DNA from: Dichetophora obliterata
Taxonomy: Eukaryota; Arthropoda; Insecta; Diptera; Sciomyzidae
Assembly: GCA_963920525.1 (NCBI GenBank)
Contig: OY986436.1
Coordinates: 28,781,318-28,845,317 of the forward strand
Reading direction: 5' to 3'
Length of the DNA: 64,000 bases
The notes beneath the pieces were generated by a model that was not told the origin of the DNA, did not search any database, and was given only the letters and a program-made list of their open reading frames with translations. Numbering within the stretch: the first letter of the stretch is position 1; every line of letters begins with the position of its first letter. Both the position numbers and the translations under genes were made by a program. Positions 46,958 through 59,106 of this stretch are shown here, piece by piece.

Positions 46958-47172
46958 TTTTTTGGGCGATTGTTCTTCGCATTTTTGGGTGATTGTACAT
47001 TATAAACAAAAGCCCAAATTTTTTTGGGCGATTATTCATTTCACGTTTTGGGCGAAAGTCTGCAGTTTTGGGCGATTGTTCATCGCTTTTTTGGGCGATT
47101 GTACATTATGAGCAAACGCCCAACTGTTTTTGGGTGATGGTTCAGTTTTGGGTTTTGGGCGATTATTCGCAC
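46958..47172. repeat. Irregular tandem repeat of TTTTGGGCGATTGTTCAT type
   Basis: About eight copies of TTTGGGCGATT(G/A)TTCA or TTTGGGTGATTGTACATTAT, partly also as the complement AAAGCCCAAA. No coding function. Confidence 0.7.
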
Positions 47173-47367
47173 AGCTGTTAACTCAGGCCCCAAAGATATA
47201 ACTACTTTGTGACAAAGACGAAATTTAATTGAATTAAGAAAGGCACTTGCTTAAAAATGCTAAGGAAGAGTACAATTAAGAGTATGCAAGAGTACAATTA
47301 TTTTTATTTTTATTTCAAAGATTACACTGTGCAACACATATATCTAACGGAAAAGCGGATAACATAG

Positions 47368-48960
47368 GATGATAGTACTTGTGTGTAGTAAGAAAACTCT
47401 AAAAGGAATTTGCAAAGTTAACTCGCTTTTAAAAGATATAGGCATTAAATGTTTGCCTCTTGCAGATTATTTTTTAAAAATAAAGTGCTCATTGAGTCGT
47501 ATCGAATTACAATTTTTTCGAAATTCACATTCTAAGAGGTCTCAAAAGTTGCATGGTGGTCAAGATCTACCAAAAAAAAAATTAAAGAGAAAAAAAAGGA
47601 TGTCTTTCTCTTACACATGGACAAAGTTGTTTTTTGAGATTAATAGTAAAAATAACGATCTATAAATGCTTTGATTTTTGTAAGAAAAACTACATATGTC
47701 TTAAAGCAAAATTAAATACAGACTTTAACTAAGAATATCTCGCCAAACAAGATGCAACTCACGATTTCTACCCTCATTGTCCTGTGTGAGAGATACTCGA
47801 ATCCAAAGGTACACTCGAAATAGCACAAAACTTTTGATTGTTATCTGACTGTCTAAATGTTGGTGTTATTGATTGAAGTGTTAACGTTTTCTTTAAATTT
47901 GGAGAATTAAATATTTGGGTATTTTTTTCAAATGCATTTTCTTGTTTTCGAGAAATGTATTTTGAATGCAATATTATGATAAGGTTTTATATATTTTTGG
48001 CATCAGAAGTGGTACCGAAGATAATTTTGTGAATTTGGGTTCTTAAAATATTTCTGAACGAAACACTGTCTGAAATTATCTTTTAAAACACCAGGTTAAG
48101 ATTCTTTTTTGTGTTTTGATTTTTTAAAAAAATTTTTCTTCCAAAAATTATTTCGTCAAAACAACTCACTTCATCATTTACCAAAATGTTAAACTAAAAT
48201 TTTGAGTTTCTGAGCCTGCCATTCGATGAGTCTCAATTGATTTAACAATTGTTTTTAAGATGTTTTTAAAAAAATAATAACCTCAAAGGAGATATCTGAA
48301 GAATTTAAAAAAGAGAAAAATATTTTCGGTACCACTTCTGTTGCCTGAAATGTAAAGCCTTATATTAATTTTTTTCAAAAAGTTGAAAAATTGTGTTCAA
48401 GTATGCTTTTCTCAACGAATAGTAGATGCAAAGACAAAAAATGTGCAAATTTTAAATGCACAAAATATAAGGAAAACGTAAGCATTTTAATAAATACCAC
48501 TAAAATTAACACAATCAGATAACAATCAAAAGTTCTGTGCTATTTCGAGTGTACCTTAAGATTCGAATATCCTTCACACAGGACACTGTGAGTAAAAATC
48601 AAGAGTGGCATCTTGTTTGGCGAGATATTGTTATTTAAAGTCTATATTTTCTCATATGTAGTTTTTCTTACAAAAATCAAAGCATTTATAGATCGTTAAT
48701 TTTTACTGTTTTTCTCAAAAAACAACTTTGTCCTTGCGGGAGAGGGAGACATCCTTTTTGGAAGACCACCCTATAGAACTTTGGAGAGCTCTGGAGATAA
48801 GAAATTACAAAAAGAATTTTTAACTCGGTACGCCCTTATGAGCACTTAATTTAAAAAAAAACTCTGCAAGAGGCAAACTTTTAATGCCTTTATCTTTTAA
48901 AAGCGAGCTAACTTTGCAAAACCCTTTTAGGGTTATGTTGGTCTAGATCAGTACCATCGA
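47368..48960. mobile_element. 1.6-kb foldback element with about 650-bp arms
   Basis: The left arm (47368-48030) and right arm (48316-48960) are inverted repeats along most of their length. Examples are GATCTATAAATGCTTTGATT against AATCAAAGCATTTATAGATC, CGAAATAGCACA against TGTGCTATTTCG, and AGAAGTGGTACCGAA against TTCGGTACCACTTCT near the centre. A 98-codon frame in the left arm (47369-47665) has a counterpart broken in the right arm and no known domain. Confidence 0.75.
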
Positions 48961-49419
48961 TCTGTGTTAGTCGCTTTTTCGTTAGATTCCATGACCCTTG
49001 AATTGTCGCATAGTGTTAGTTAACAGTTTTTTATAGACAGTTTTTCTTTGATTTTACGGATTTCATTTCTCACGGTGTTCTTACTCACTTATTGAAGTTT
49101 ATTATTGGGTCAAAGAAACTCAACGACTTTCGGCATTACAATGCATTGGCTAGATCCATGCAAGCATAATAAAGACATATTCTTTGTATGTCAAAACAGT
49201 CCGATTGTGAGTTTAAATAGGTTTAGGCGTAAATGTTTCCAGCATAAAGGATGCCATCAGCCTTGCTGCCAGTAACGCATTCTATTGAACTTTCAGTACC
49301 AACTTTATCAATATGGAGGTCAACAATAAATGAAAGGACAAAAACCTATTTCGAAGGTACAACATCCACCCGTTCGGAAGCTTAAATAATCTTAATCAAA
49401 GGCTGAAATTTTCGCAGCA

Positions 49420-49740
49420 GATTTAAGAAGTCGGTACTTGTTGGCACCTGGAGCTAAGGTGAGAGCCTACCGAAGCCGGCAAATAAATTATTTACCTTAT
49501 TTTAAAGACAATACTTTTGTCTATTGCAACAACATGAAAAGCTATAAAGTAGAAGAATGGCGTACTTTTATAGATTCTGTAGCATGCAACGGTTTAAATG
49601 CTTTTTTAAAGATTTTGAATTTGCTGACAGGAAGCGGATGCACGCATTATATCCGGCTAGGGATCGTCGGCTTGTGGGGTGGAGTTCTTGCACCCTATCA
49701 GACAATGATTTACCTTGCTACGTAAAAATTATTTTAATTT
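49420..49740 (+). pseudogene. Degraded repeat-encoded protein fragment
   Basis: The + frame reads LAPGAKVRAYRSRQINYLPY then FKDNTFVYCNNMKSYKVEEW and RTFIDS, followed after a frame change by CFFKDFEFADRKRMHALYPA. The YR.R......F....N.VYC.N......EEWR.FIDS order is one I recall from an uncharacterised, multi-copy protein family in arthropod genomes, probably borne on a mobile element. It is frameshifted and incomplete. No function is claimed. Confidence 0.4.
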
Positions 49741-49799
49741 GCGTGCGAAGTATGTAACTTAAATACATATATAGAATCGGACAAGATGTGTAGAAGAGA

Positions 49800-52700
49800 T
49801 AACTTAGACAGGAAACGGAAGTGACCTAATTTCGGACGGACATATTAGAAAAGAACTTGTTAGCAAACAACCTTCTGCTGCAAGACATATATGAAAGATA
49901 TTATGTTGCTTGATGATGTTAGTGCAACATATATATACCCTTCCAGCCATGATCCTAATTTTAACACCAAAAATTAAAAAAAACAAACTAAATAGGATCC
50001 CTATCTTTCATCACAAACCAACTACCTTATGCTGAAATCAAAAGAAAATATTTAACTTTCCATGATAATAAAATTTTTATTTCATATAAAAGAGATAAAC
50101 ATTATTGTTAAATAAAACTAAATTATATGTTAATTTTATTAACATTTAAATCCTATAAAAATATTTATATTAGGTACTTAGACCAGAAAACGAGAAATAA
50201 AAAAAAAGTTCTACCAAAATGGTTATGGAGAAAAAGAATAAGTATATAATACAAAAGAATTAAACCGGGGTCAACAAACTTTAGCTATTGCTTATATACT
50301 AAGTGTTGTTTTTGTTTTTCGTATAAAATAATACAGAATGGCAAGTGTTACCATTTGAAAATTGTGTGTTCAAATAATTTTAATGACTGTGACGTTTATG
50401 CACTATTATACATAAAACAACCATTATAAACGGCTAAAAAAAATTACAAACAGGAAATTTTTCTTTTTTTTTCTTTTAGCTTTAAATTATTAGATTTAAA
50501 TTATTCATTATTTAATTTAAATGAAGAAAATAAAGTTTGAGTAGCTAAGTGCGAACAAAACAACATCTTCGTTTGCAATGCTAATAAAAGAGTAATTCTC
50601 ATGCATTCTTTATAATAAAAAACTTGATTTCAACTCACTTCTTTTAACGCCGCTGCTCCCACGATGAAAGATCTTTCAGCGTTGTGCTGCGAGAGAGCAT
50701 TTGATGATCTGGAAAATTATTTAAGAGAATTTTTCTCTTTCATTGCAAAGCACGACATATACACATTTGTAACACACATTCAATAAAAAAATCATTAAAT
50801 GTTCAGCTTAACTCACCACTATGGCAATTAACTTTGTTAGCATTATTGTTAACATATATATATAAAAAAATAAAAAACCTACATTCATGTAATTACCTTT
50901 TAATTTTTGAGAATGTTAATCTGTATTTTTTCCATCAAATTTTCATTTTTTTTTTTTAATTATTCACAACATTAATTTTTTTTTTCATCACTTTTTACTT
51001 AAGTAGTTAATAAGTTTCTTTTCTTTAACTTTAAGTGTGTATATAATAGAAATTGTTGTTGGTTACATGAATGTATGTTGTTTTTTTTCACTTATATTAG
51101 TTCATGATGTTTTAATTATGCAAATTAGGTCTTTATTTAATATTTTTAATGATTTTAGATTTTATGAATGTATGTTAGGTATTAATGTTAGCAGTATATA
51201 TAGGTTTTCTTCACTATTTTCTAATTTTTAAGTATTTTTAATTCACTTTTTAGATTTAAGCAGTATGTATGTAAAAAATTATTTTTAAAGTGTTTCTTCT
51301 TTAATTTTTGTAAATTACTAAATTGTTATTGATTTTATTTAACCATTGTTAAAAGTTACTACTTTTCACTTTTTTGTATGTTTAGTCTGGTCAAATATTT
51401 CTAACTTTTATTATAGACCACATGTTTAAGTTTCTACTGCTTACGACTGCCGACTGAAGCCAAACTCACGAAGCCAATTTTGCCTAGATTTCTGGTTCGG
51501 CATAAAAACTCGTTCTCAGCATATACAGAAATGTTGATATAAATCGAAAAGAAATGACGAATAGAAAATCCACTTTGGGATTTTTAATTAGGCGCCAATC
51601 TAGTTAATAATTTTTAATTAGATTTTGATATAAAATTATGCAAAAATTTTACCCGGTTTGGAATTGACGCCAGGAAAAGTTAATTTTTCAATCCTGTAGG
51701 ACAGGTGTCATCAAATCTTAACCTTTCAAAGGTTATAAGATAATTTTAGTTCAATAAGCTTAGATGACAGTAGATTATTTCTACAATTAAACAAATTTAT
51801 TTAATTAAAAAAGAATGATTATAATTTTATCTCTTTTTCTCTATTATTTTAATTTAATAAAAAAAATGTAACTTACTTCTTTTCCAATTTATTTGCATTT
51901 ACTACTTTAAATTAAAGTGGCAAAATTAAGTAAATAAAACTTGTTTCCAAAATTTGATTGGTTTTAAAATTTTAAAAAAACACCTTGAAATTATGATAAT
52001 TTTTCGACTTTTAAATAAGCACTTGTTTCCTCGTTGGCTTCTGGATATAAAAAGGTCGAATCACTGTACAGGAAATTACTCGTTTGGTAATAAAAACAAT
52101 CTTAAAAGCATGTTTAAGAAAATTTCGAGATAGATAATAATATTTATTCAATTTCCGGTACAGTGGTTCGTATACAAATTCAATTATTTGACCAATAGAT
52201 GGCATTAAATTCATGACTAAAATTTATGAATTTTCAGTAACATTTATTTAGAATCAAAAATAAAAATTTCTAAAAATATTAGAGAAATTGAGCTCCAAGT
52301 CCCCTACAATTCTTCTAATAAAAGTCTTAAGGCAGTGCTTCTTTATTGCGATAACTCCGAACCTCTAATTCCTTTAGCTTATGGAACAAAAAGTAAAGAG
52401 AGTTATGAGTCTATGAAATATATTTTGGAAAAAATTGTAATATAGAAAACATAATTGGAACATATGCTGTAATTCGTAGGAATGCAGGATTTTGACAAAT
52501 TGCTGCTGAAATTTTGACAAACTAGAAAAGCAAAATGCTTGGATTTGCCTAAAGGGCATCATCAATAATTTTCTTGGAAAGACTAGATCCTCAGATTTCA
52601 GGATAATTATAAAAATATGCTAGACGCTTTTGAAGAAATAAGTGTCCATATGTAGTATCCGACCGAATATTCCGAATATTTTGGTTGTGGCCAGTTTCAG

Positions 52701-53030
52701 CCCTTTTTTCTCAGTTTCGGCTATTCGGCCTCAATATGGCCGAAACTTTTGGTAAAAACTTCTTGCATCGGTCATTTAATTCATATATAAAAATATTGAC
52801 AACGCATTTGTAAAAATTTGACCAGCTTTCAAGCTTCAGAACTGCAATACTTGGTTGCGATTTGACAAGTTACCTTAATGCTAGAAACTGTATTTACCTA
52901 CATAAAATAATACATGAAAAAACGCCACACAATTTTTATGAAAAATTACAGTTCAGCATATCCAGAAGAAGTTATGTTCTTATAGTTCCTAAACATTGTT
53001 CTTTAACTACTTCCAATCTTTTTTCATTAA
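49800..53030. other. Intergenic, mostly featureless
   Basis: Very AT-rich (50.0-52.6 kb). A short GC-richer piece at 52650-52750 has CCGAATATTCC and CGGCCTCAATATGGCCGAAA. No gene seen. Confidence 0.5.
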
Positions 53031-53620
53031 CCCTAGGCTGCTTATTTGGGCTTTTTGAGGCCCATTTTGAATTTGACTAGTCAGCAAATTTTCCTTTTAG
53101 GTCTGAACGCCTAACGGTCTTTTGTCAACTACTGGTCATGGTTTCTGAATGCAACAAAACTAAAAACGAGTCATTTGCGATGCTTACGCAGAACAAACCT
53201 TGGTTGTTTATATAGCAACATTGGAAACGCACCTGCTGGGCCTCTCGAGGCCCATCTGTAAACGTATGAAAATTGTGTCAAACATAGCAAGCCTTGCAAA
53301 TTTTTTGTAAAATATTTCAAGATTTCCAAATTTATGCTTGGAATGCAGCTATTTCGTGTTCGTTTCGCATTGAATTCGTCCGGTATTGAATTTTTTGGGT
53401 GTTTTTTGTTGGTTTCTTGAGTTAATTTTTGTTTTTGTTTGAAATGGCTGGAATAAGCTATGAACTGTGCGACGAGGTCGATATGGTCATAAATATGCGT
53501 CAACTATTGTCTCGGCTCTCATCAGAAGGGCAGGAACTAGCTGGCCGCATTTTTAGCGAGTTAAAACATCGTAGAGAAGGACGATCCATTTGGGGGCGAC
53601 GATGATGGTATGTATACTAG
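53031..53620 (+). mobile_element. piggyBac-like element, 5' remnant
   Basis: TTAA (53027-53030) followed by CCCTAGGCTGCTTATTTGGG is a piggyBac-type end. A subterminal motif GGGCTTTTTGAGGCCCAT recurs as GGGCCTCTCGAGGCCCAT at about 53238. An ORF follows at 53444-53605. The right end and catalytic region are missing. Confidence 0.6.
53444..53605 (+). pseudogene. N-terminal ORF of the piggyBac-like element
   Basis: 53 codons beginning MAGISYELCDEVDMVINMRQ and ending EGRSIWGRR. One base shift after the run of A and G residues would read EKDDPFGGDDDG, the acidic stretch expected near a piggyBac N-terminus, so a frameshift is likely. ATG is in good context and lies about 410 bp from the TTAA end. 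Confidence 0.4.
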
Positions 53621-53880
53621 GGTGCATTTTTTTTTAATTCACTTCTAATAGCATTTTTCTGGTGCTTTAATTCATAAATAAAAAACCTGTGCAAGGAGAA
53701 GGTCCGCAATTGATTTCTTCAGGTGGCGCCATGCCTTAGAATGTCTGCATATCGTAAAAATTCGACTTGCTCGTAGTTGTTTGATATATATTGATTTCTA
53801 TAAAAGCGTATACACTGAAGATCAGTGTTTATATTATTGAAGTATATGTTTACTATTTGAAAAAAAAAATTGAATATATA

Positions 53881-54868
53881 CAGTAATAATCGCTTATAAG
53901 CATAACCTCTATTTGCTTGTTTTTTTCTGCTTATAAGCGGGAAATCATATATTAAAACTCGGTTCAATGCCTAAACGAAGCATATATAAAAATTGGAAAA
54001 TTGTTTCAATAAAAATTGTCTAATGAATTGGTTTTATTTTTAGTTATATTTATTACAAATTAGAGTTTGTCAAATAAGCTTTATTAAAATATAAAAAATA
54101 GATTAAATTAAATTAAATTAAATTGCCGCTTCTAGCAGTCTTATATCACTTAAGGGTTTTTAAAATATATAGACAAAATAAATTTTAATAAAACAAAGTC
54201 TTAAGCTTAATAACAGTCAGATTTGACTTAAATTAATTTGAATTGGGGCTTCTACCAGACTTATGCCACTTATGGTTTTAAAAAAATATATATAAAAAAT
54301 ATGGTTACAAAACAAAATTAAATTTAAGAACAGCCAGGTTCGTACTACATAAAACTTAACTTAATTTTTTTAATTTTTGAAGTCCTTTCAATCTCGAAAA
54401 AGGTCAGTTATTTTCTTTTGTACTTTGCAGAATTCTTGGCTCATATGTACTTCTATCATATTTAATTTGTCTCAACTTCCTTTACAATTGAAATTGTTTG
54501 TTTGAGCGAAAAGGTTATTTTTTATTTTTGTTAATTTTAAAACTGCACAGGAAAAAGTTAAGAAACTTTGACACTTTCAAAGACAGTGACGGGCTATTTC
54601 ATATTTGACAGCTCAATAGAGACGTGAAATTTATAATCGGAATTTTTATGATATTTCGGTAGGGATGCATATAACTAGTTAGTTTTTTATTACTTTAGTT
54701 TCAAAAAATTCCTAATTTTGATGCCTATAAAAGAGAAACTCATATAAGCGAAATGCTTATAAGCGAAAAAATGCTGGCTATTTCAAATGAAAAAGTTAAA
54801 TATCTCAAGTTCGTATGCATATAAGCGGGATATGCTTATAAACATAGTGATATAAGCGATAATTACTG
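53881..54868. mobile_element. 988-bp pogo-like MITE
   Basis: Ends CAGTAATAATCGCTTATAAG and, inverted, CAGTAATTATCGCTTATAT resemble the Drosophila pogo TIR (CAGTATAATTCGCTTA). The left flank is TA, the right flank CA. GCTTATAAGCG motifs recur just inside both ends. There is no transposase. The interior is AT-rich with two partly repeated blocks around TGCCGCTTCTAGCAG and TTGGGGCTTCTACCAG. Confidence 0.65.
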
Positions 54869-55620
54869 CACACAATTCTATTTTTCAGGACGATATTTCG
54901 AACAGATTTTAGGAAAAAATTTTTCAAATTCGTGAGACTATCGCACTTTCTGAAAGAGTGAGCCAAAAAAGTAATGTATTCGGTATAAGTTTTAGTAGTA
55001 CTATTCAACACGTTCACTTGAGGAGTTTTTAGAAGTCTTTAAGTGCTCTAGAATCAAATTTATATTATTTTTAAGATTTTGTAATTCTAGAGTTTTCAGA
55101 TCTGCGAACGCTCAATTTTCATCTCTAGATATTTCAGATCCAGAGTTAAGTACGTAGAATGTAAAATTTTACATATTTTATCGATTTTAAAACAATATTT
55201 CTGAATTAATATTTTTTCATTTCACTCTTATAGTATTAAGATTATTATTATAATTAGTTACACGGTGCTACAGTGCAAATGTACTTTTATTTTTTTTTAA
55301 GTGACGTAGTTTAGGTTATAGGTCTGGTCGAGTACAATACGAAACCATATTTTAAATTGTAAATATACCCCCAAAATTTGATTTGACTGTTAAAAACACA
55401 ATTTTTTTGGTACAGACACATTACACAATCCGCAACTCAGCAAGTTTTCAACCGATTTTCAATTGAACGGTGTTGGTGAGATGAGAGATAATACTTTCTT
55501 TAATACAAAATTTGCGATTGCTGAAGTGGAGAGTGATAATGAAGAATAGGAAGAAATTGCTCAGGCTACCAAAGGAAGAGCGGTTCCTGTGAATTCGGTT
55601 TCATGCTGTCGAATTTTATA
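54869..55620. other. Intergenic, nothing recognised
   Basis: AT-rich DNA, no motif or repeat that I can support. Confidence 0.5.
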
Positions 55621-56536
55621 CAGGGTCCGCCAAATAACTTTTTTTTTTAATATTGTATAAAAAAAAACTACTAAATATTTTCTCAAATTTCTTTTTTTAT
55701 TTGAAAGTACAATCCTTCCGGTTAATAATGGAAAATAATTCCATTCAAATGGCTGCCTCGGTTGGCCATGCAGTAGCCTACACGATCGGTCCAATTTTTA
55801 AGCACATTATCGATTGTGTGCAGCTGTATTTCACCAATGGCTTCACGAATATTGTCCTTTAAAGCGTCAATTGTCTCTGGCTTGTCGGCGTAACACTTAT
55901 CTTTGAGGGCACCCCACAAATAAAAGCCCAACGGTGTCAAATCGCAGCTCCGAGGTGGCTAAACGACATCAGCTTTGCGGCTGATAATGCGATCTTCAAA
56001 AACAGGGCGCAAAACATCGATTGTAGCTTCGGCTGTGTGGCACGTAGCGCCGTCCTGTTGAAACCAAATGTTGCCAATATCTTCCTCTTCAATTTTTGTG
56101 AACAAAACTTCGTTCAACATGGCCCGATAACGATCGCCATTGACTGTAACGGCCACTCCTCGCTCATTTTCGAAGAAAAATGGCCCAATTATGCCTCTGG
56201 ACCAAAATCCGCACCAAACAGTGACTCGTTTTGGGTGCAACGGCTTTTCAATGTATGCGTGCGGGTTTTCTGTGCCACAAATGCGACAATTTTGCTTGTT
56301 AACATATCCGCCAAGATCAAAATGAGCTTCATCTGAAAAGATGATTTTTTTGGCAAAATCGGCATCTTCTGTAAGTCGATCGCAGGCCCACTTCTCAGCG
56401 ATGTTCAAGCGTATACACTACTATATTCTTTCAGCGGAAGAATAAAACTAATTATCTGTCAAATCAGACATGAGCTAAGTGTTACCATTCACGAAATAAG
56501 CACTAGTTGAAAAAAAAAGTTATATGGCGGACCCTG
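55621..56536 (-). mobile_element. Mariner-family (DD41D-like) deletion derivative keeping the C-terminus
   Basis: TIRs CAGGGTCCGCCAAATAACTT and, inverted, CAGGGTCCGCCATATAACTT differ at one of 20 positions and are flanked by TA on both sides. The minus strand encodes most of the catalytic domain of a transposase (next entry). The DNA-binding N-terminus has been deleted near 56410. Confidence 0.9.
55722..56408 (-). pseudogene. Transposase catalytic domain, DD41D/rosa-like, inactive
   Basis: Reading on the minus strand: EKWACDRLTEDADFAKKIIF then SDEAHFDLGGYVNKQNCR, giving catalytic Asp 1 (FSDEAHF). Catalytic Asp 2 lies in IWFQQDGATCHTAEATID. A TAG replaces a probable Trp after RKADVV, then PPRSCDLTPLGFYLWGALKD and KCYADKPETIDALKDNIREA to the end GSHLNGIIFHY. 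If the third catalytic Asp is that of the usual LTPLDYY block, the spacing is 41 residues, which is the DD41D signature. Here it is Gly, so the protein is doubly dead: nonsense codon and missing catalytic residue. The family name is inference from this spacing. Confidence 0.8.
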
Positions 56537-56794
56537 TACATCCAAAGCGTGTATAAAAATCAACCATTCACGCACCTCACCACCACCTCATCATCGAGTA
56601 CTATCACACCGAGCACCATCTACAACGACAGAATCAGCGAAAAAAACGGAAGTACGTTGCATATGCATAGTGCAACTCCCATCAAGACAATAAATAAAAA
56701 GTAAAATTTTTTTTTTAAAAATTCCTTTATTTAAAAAAGACGTTAACTAAAAAGAAAAAAATAAATTTAAGTGACATTTGTCATATATGTATAT

Positions 56795-57425
56795 AGTAGA
56801 TATATTCTAGGTGCAGAAGAGTCCCTCTCTTGGTTACCTATCATCATAATATAAACGTATGTAAATTGGTAAGTTCTAAGGACTTATATAAATTTAGAAT
56901 TTTTCCAATACACCTAATCCTGTTTTTACACGGTACATACGTTCCAGAAAATATCGTGTAAAAAAAAATCAAAACGTGAAAATAACGTGTAAAAACAGGA
57001 TAAGTTTATTTCTGTCGACCGTGTTATTTCAAAATCGTGTAAAAAAAGACCGTGCAAAAACAGGATTAGGTGTACATTTATATTTAAAAGCTTAAGGCAC
57101 TGATATTGTGTAGAAAATCTGTATAATAGATCGCAGTTTATGTACAGGTAAGCTTACTAAAAGATTCAATGCCACTGATAATGTGTATTAAACCTGTATA
57201 ACAGACCGCGGACATCAGTGCCGCAAGCTTTTAAATATAAATTTATATAAATTTATTTATATAAATAAAAAATTTATTTGAAAAATTCTAAAATTATATA
57301 AGTCTTTAGATCTTACTTATTTAAGTACGCTTATATTATGATGATGAGTAACCAAGAGAGGGGTTCTTCTGCATCTAGCCGATGAGTAACCAAGAGAGGG
57401 GTTCTTCAGCATCTATAATATACCA
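56795..57425. mobile_element. Foldback element with nested palindromes
   Basis: The outer left arm (CCCTCTCTTGGTTACCTATC, TAAGTTCTAAGGACTTATAT) pairs with 57290-57425. At the right tip the segment GATGAGTAACCAAGAGAGGG plus GTTCTTC(T/A)GCATCTA is duplicated in tandem. Between the arms lie a palindromic MITE (56909-57076) and a further inverted repeat (about 57085-57240, TTAAAAGCTTAAGGCACTGA against TCAGTGCCGCAAGCTTTTAA). Confidence 0.7.
56909..57076. mobile_element. 168-bp palindromic MITE
   Basis: TACACCTAATCCTGTTTTTA at the left and AAAACAGGATTAGGTGTA at the right are inverted repeats. Inner copies of ACACGG, CGTGTAAAAA and AAAAACAGGATAAG suggest a composite of several short palindromes. 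Confidence 0.7.
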
Positions 57426-58581
57426 ACTATATACGTATATGACAAAGTTATATACTTAAAATTATTTTTTCGTTCAATGATATCCGTTTGTGTTGATGGT
57501 TCATGAGGACTCATGAGGATTTAGATACCAAGAGCAATAATAAAATTTGATAAAAGATTAAAAATGTTTGAATTTTGTATTTAATTTTAAACAATTGTAT
57601 TTTATAACTGCTATTTCTTTTCTTCAGCAGATTGTTGTAAAATTTTGCTAGCCAATTTTTTTTAAAATGTTTGATCCGAAATATTTCCTTAAAAGGTATT
57701 TATTTTTTTAAAAGTGTAAAAAATACCCAGACAAAAAGGCAGGTGCATAAGGGTTAAAATTTTTTACAAAAATATTACAGACTCAATTTTCTTCACTGAA
57801 GCAAAAGAAAATATTAGAAGCGAATATTTCAAGTTTTTTAAAGATTTAAGAATTGCAAATTGTTGAATTGAAAATAATGTCAACTTGTAGCCCATTTTAA
57901 AATTTATTTAGACATAAGCTTTTTAAAACGCCGAAATACGTGTAACTTATTCTTGTCTGCTCTACCAGAACCTTTTAACAGAATTCTATCATTTTAAAAA
58001 ACCATTAAATTTTTTACTGTGTAATTTAATACTTTAATGGGAAAGTTAAGGGAAAATAAATTCACCGTAAACATATTATCCCGAAACGTTTTTTCTTATG
58101 CTAAACTCACACTTATGCTAAATTCATTTACTCTATATATTTGTCCCTGTTTTTCCTACAACGAGTAAAGGGCCGTTCGTAAAAGTGAATTTCGTAAATG
58201 TGCATTTAGCTCTCAGTGTGAATATAGCATTAGAATTTAACGTAGAATACAAAAATCAATAATTCAATGAAAAAAATGTCTTTTCGAACAAACTGATTCA
58301 CTCTTATGTTTGTTTAAATTGAAATTAGACTGGCTCTAACCTGTTTTTTAAAGCAAGCAACAAAAATAATGATATTGAGTCTGAAAAAAAAGTTGAAAAT
58401 TAATGTAACATTTAAAAAAGTTATAAAAACAGCACTTCCGGCAGGCAGGAATTAATTTAAGTTAAACACTGAAAGTAATATAAACAATGCCGCCCACTGT
58501 GTAAAGGCGTTGCCAAAACAAGCAACAAGCAACGACAAAAAAACACAGTCTTTAAAAACAGACATCAGAACATACACCTGC
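57426..58581. other. Intergenic, one small TIR-like pair
   Basis: ATGCTAAACTCACAC (about 58099) and GTGTGAATATAGCAT (about 58217) form a loose inverted pair enclosing 135 bp, a possible small MITE. Otherwise nothing. Confidence 0.35.
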
Positions 58582-58618
58582 ACCATTCATTCAATCAATC
58601 AATCAATCAATCAGTCAA
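58582..58618. repeat. (TCAA)n microsatellite
   Basis: About eight TCAA-type units (CATTCAATCAATCAATCAAT) in DNA that otherwise looks single-copy. Confidence 0.85.
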
Positions 58619-59106
58619 TTCATGATTCGCCCCTTATAACACTGCATCGAAATAACCAACTTCGCCCCGGTGAAACACCACCCACAGTGGGCTTAATGCA
58701 CGCAGCTGCACCAAAATTCACTGCAAGTGTGCGCATTTATTTTTAAATGTGTTGCAAAAATAGCACTAAGAAAAAAAACAAACAATGAAAGAATTATTGC
58801 AAAGTGCTGTAAATTAATATTGACAGTAGCGTGCGCAAAAGTTGGCCCACCTCGAGCAGCAGCAGCAGTCATGTGCTAGCTAGTTGTGAACGTCACCATC
58901 AATATCAGAACTTTGAGCCTGTCGAATTGAAATCAATTGAATTTTCTGCATACATAACTATATGTATGTATAAATGAAAATACAAATAAAAATAAATGCA
59001 ACGACACAACGTATTCAAACAATTCGATTGAGTTCGATACACTTAAAATGTTGTTCGAAAATGGCGTGCAGTGGGCAACATTTTGGCATATAGCGTGCCA
59101 CAATCA

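Noticed and set aside
47369..47665. 98-codon ORF
   Set aside because: Lies in a foldback arm. The matching arm breaks the frame, and no domain is recognisable.
58510..58746. 78-codon ORF containing INQSINQS
   Set aside because: Driven by the (TCAA)n microsatellite. No start context or domain supports it.
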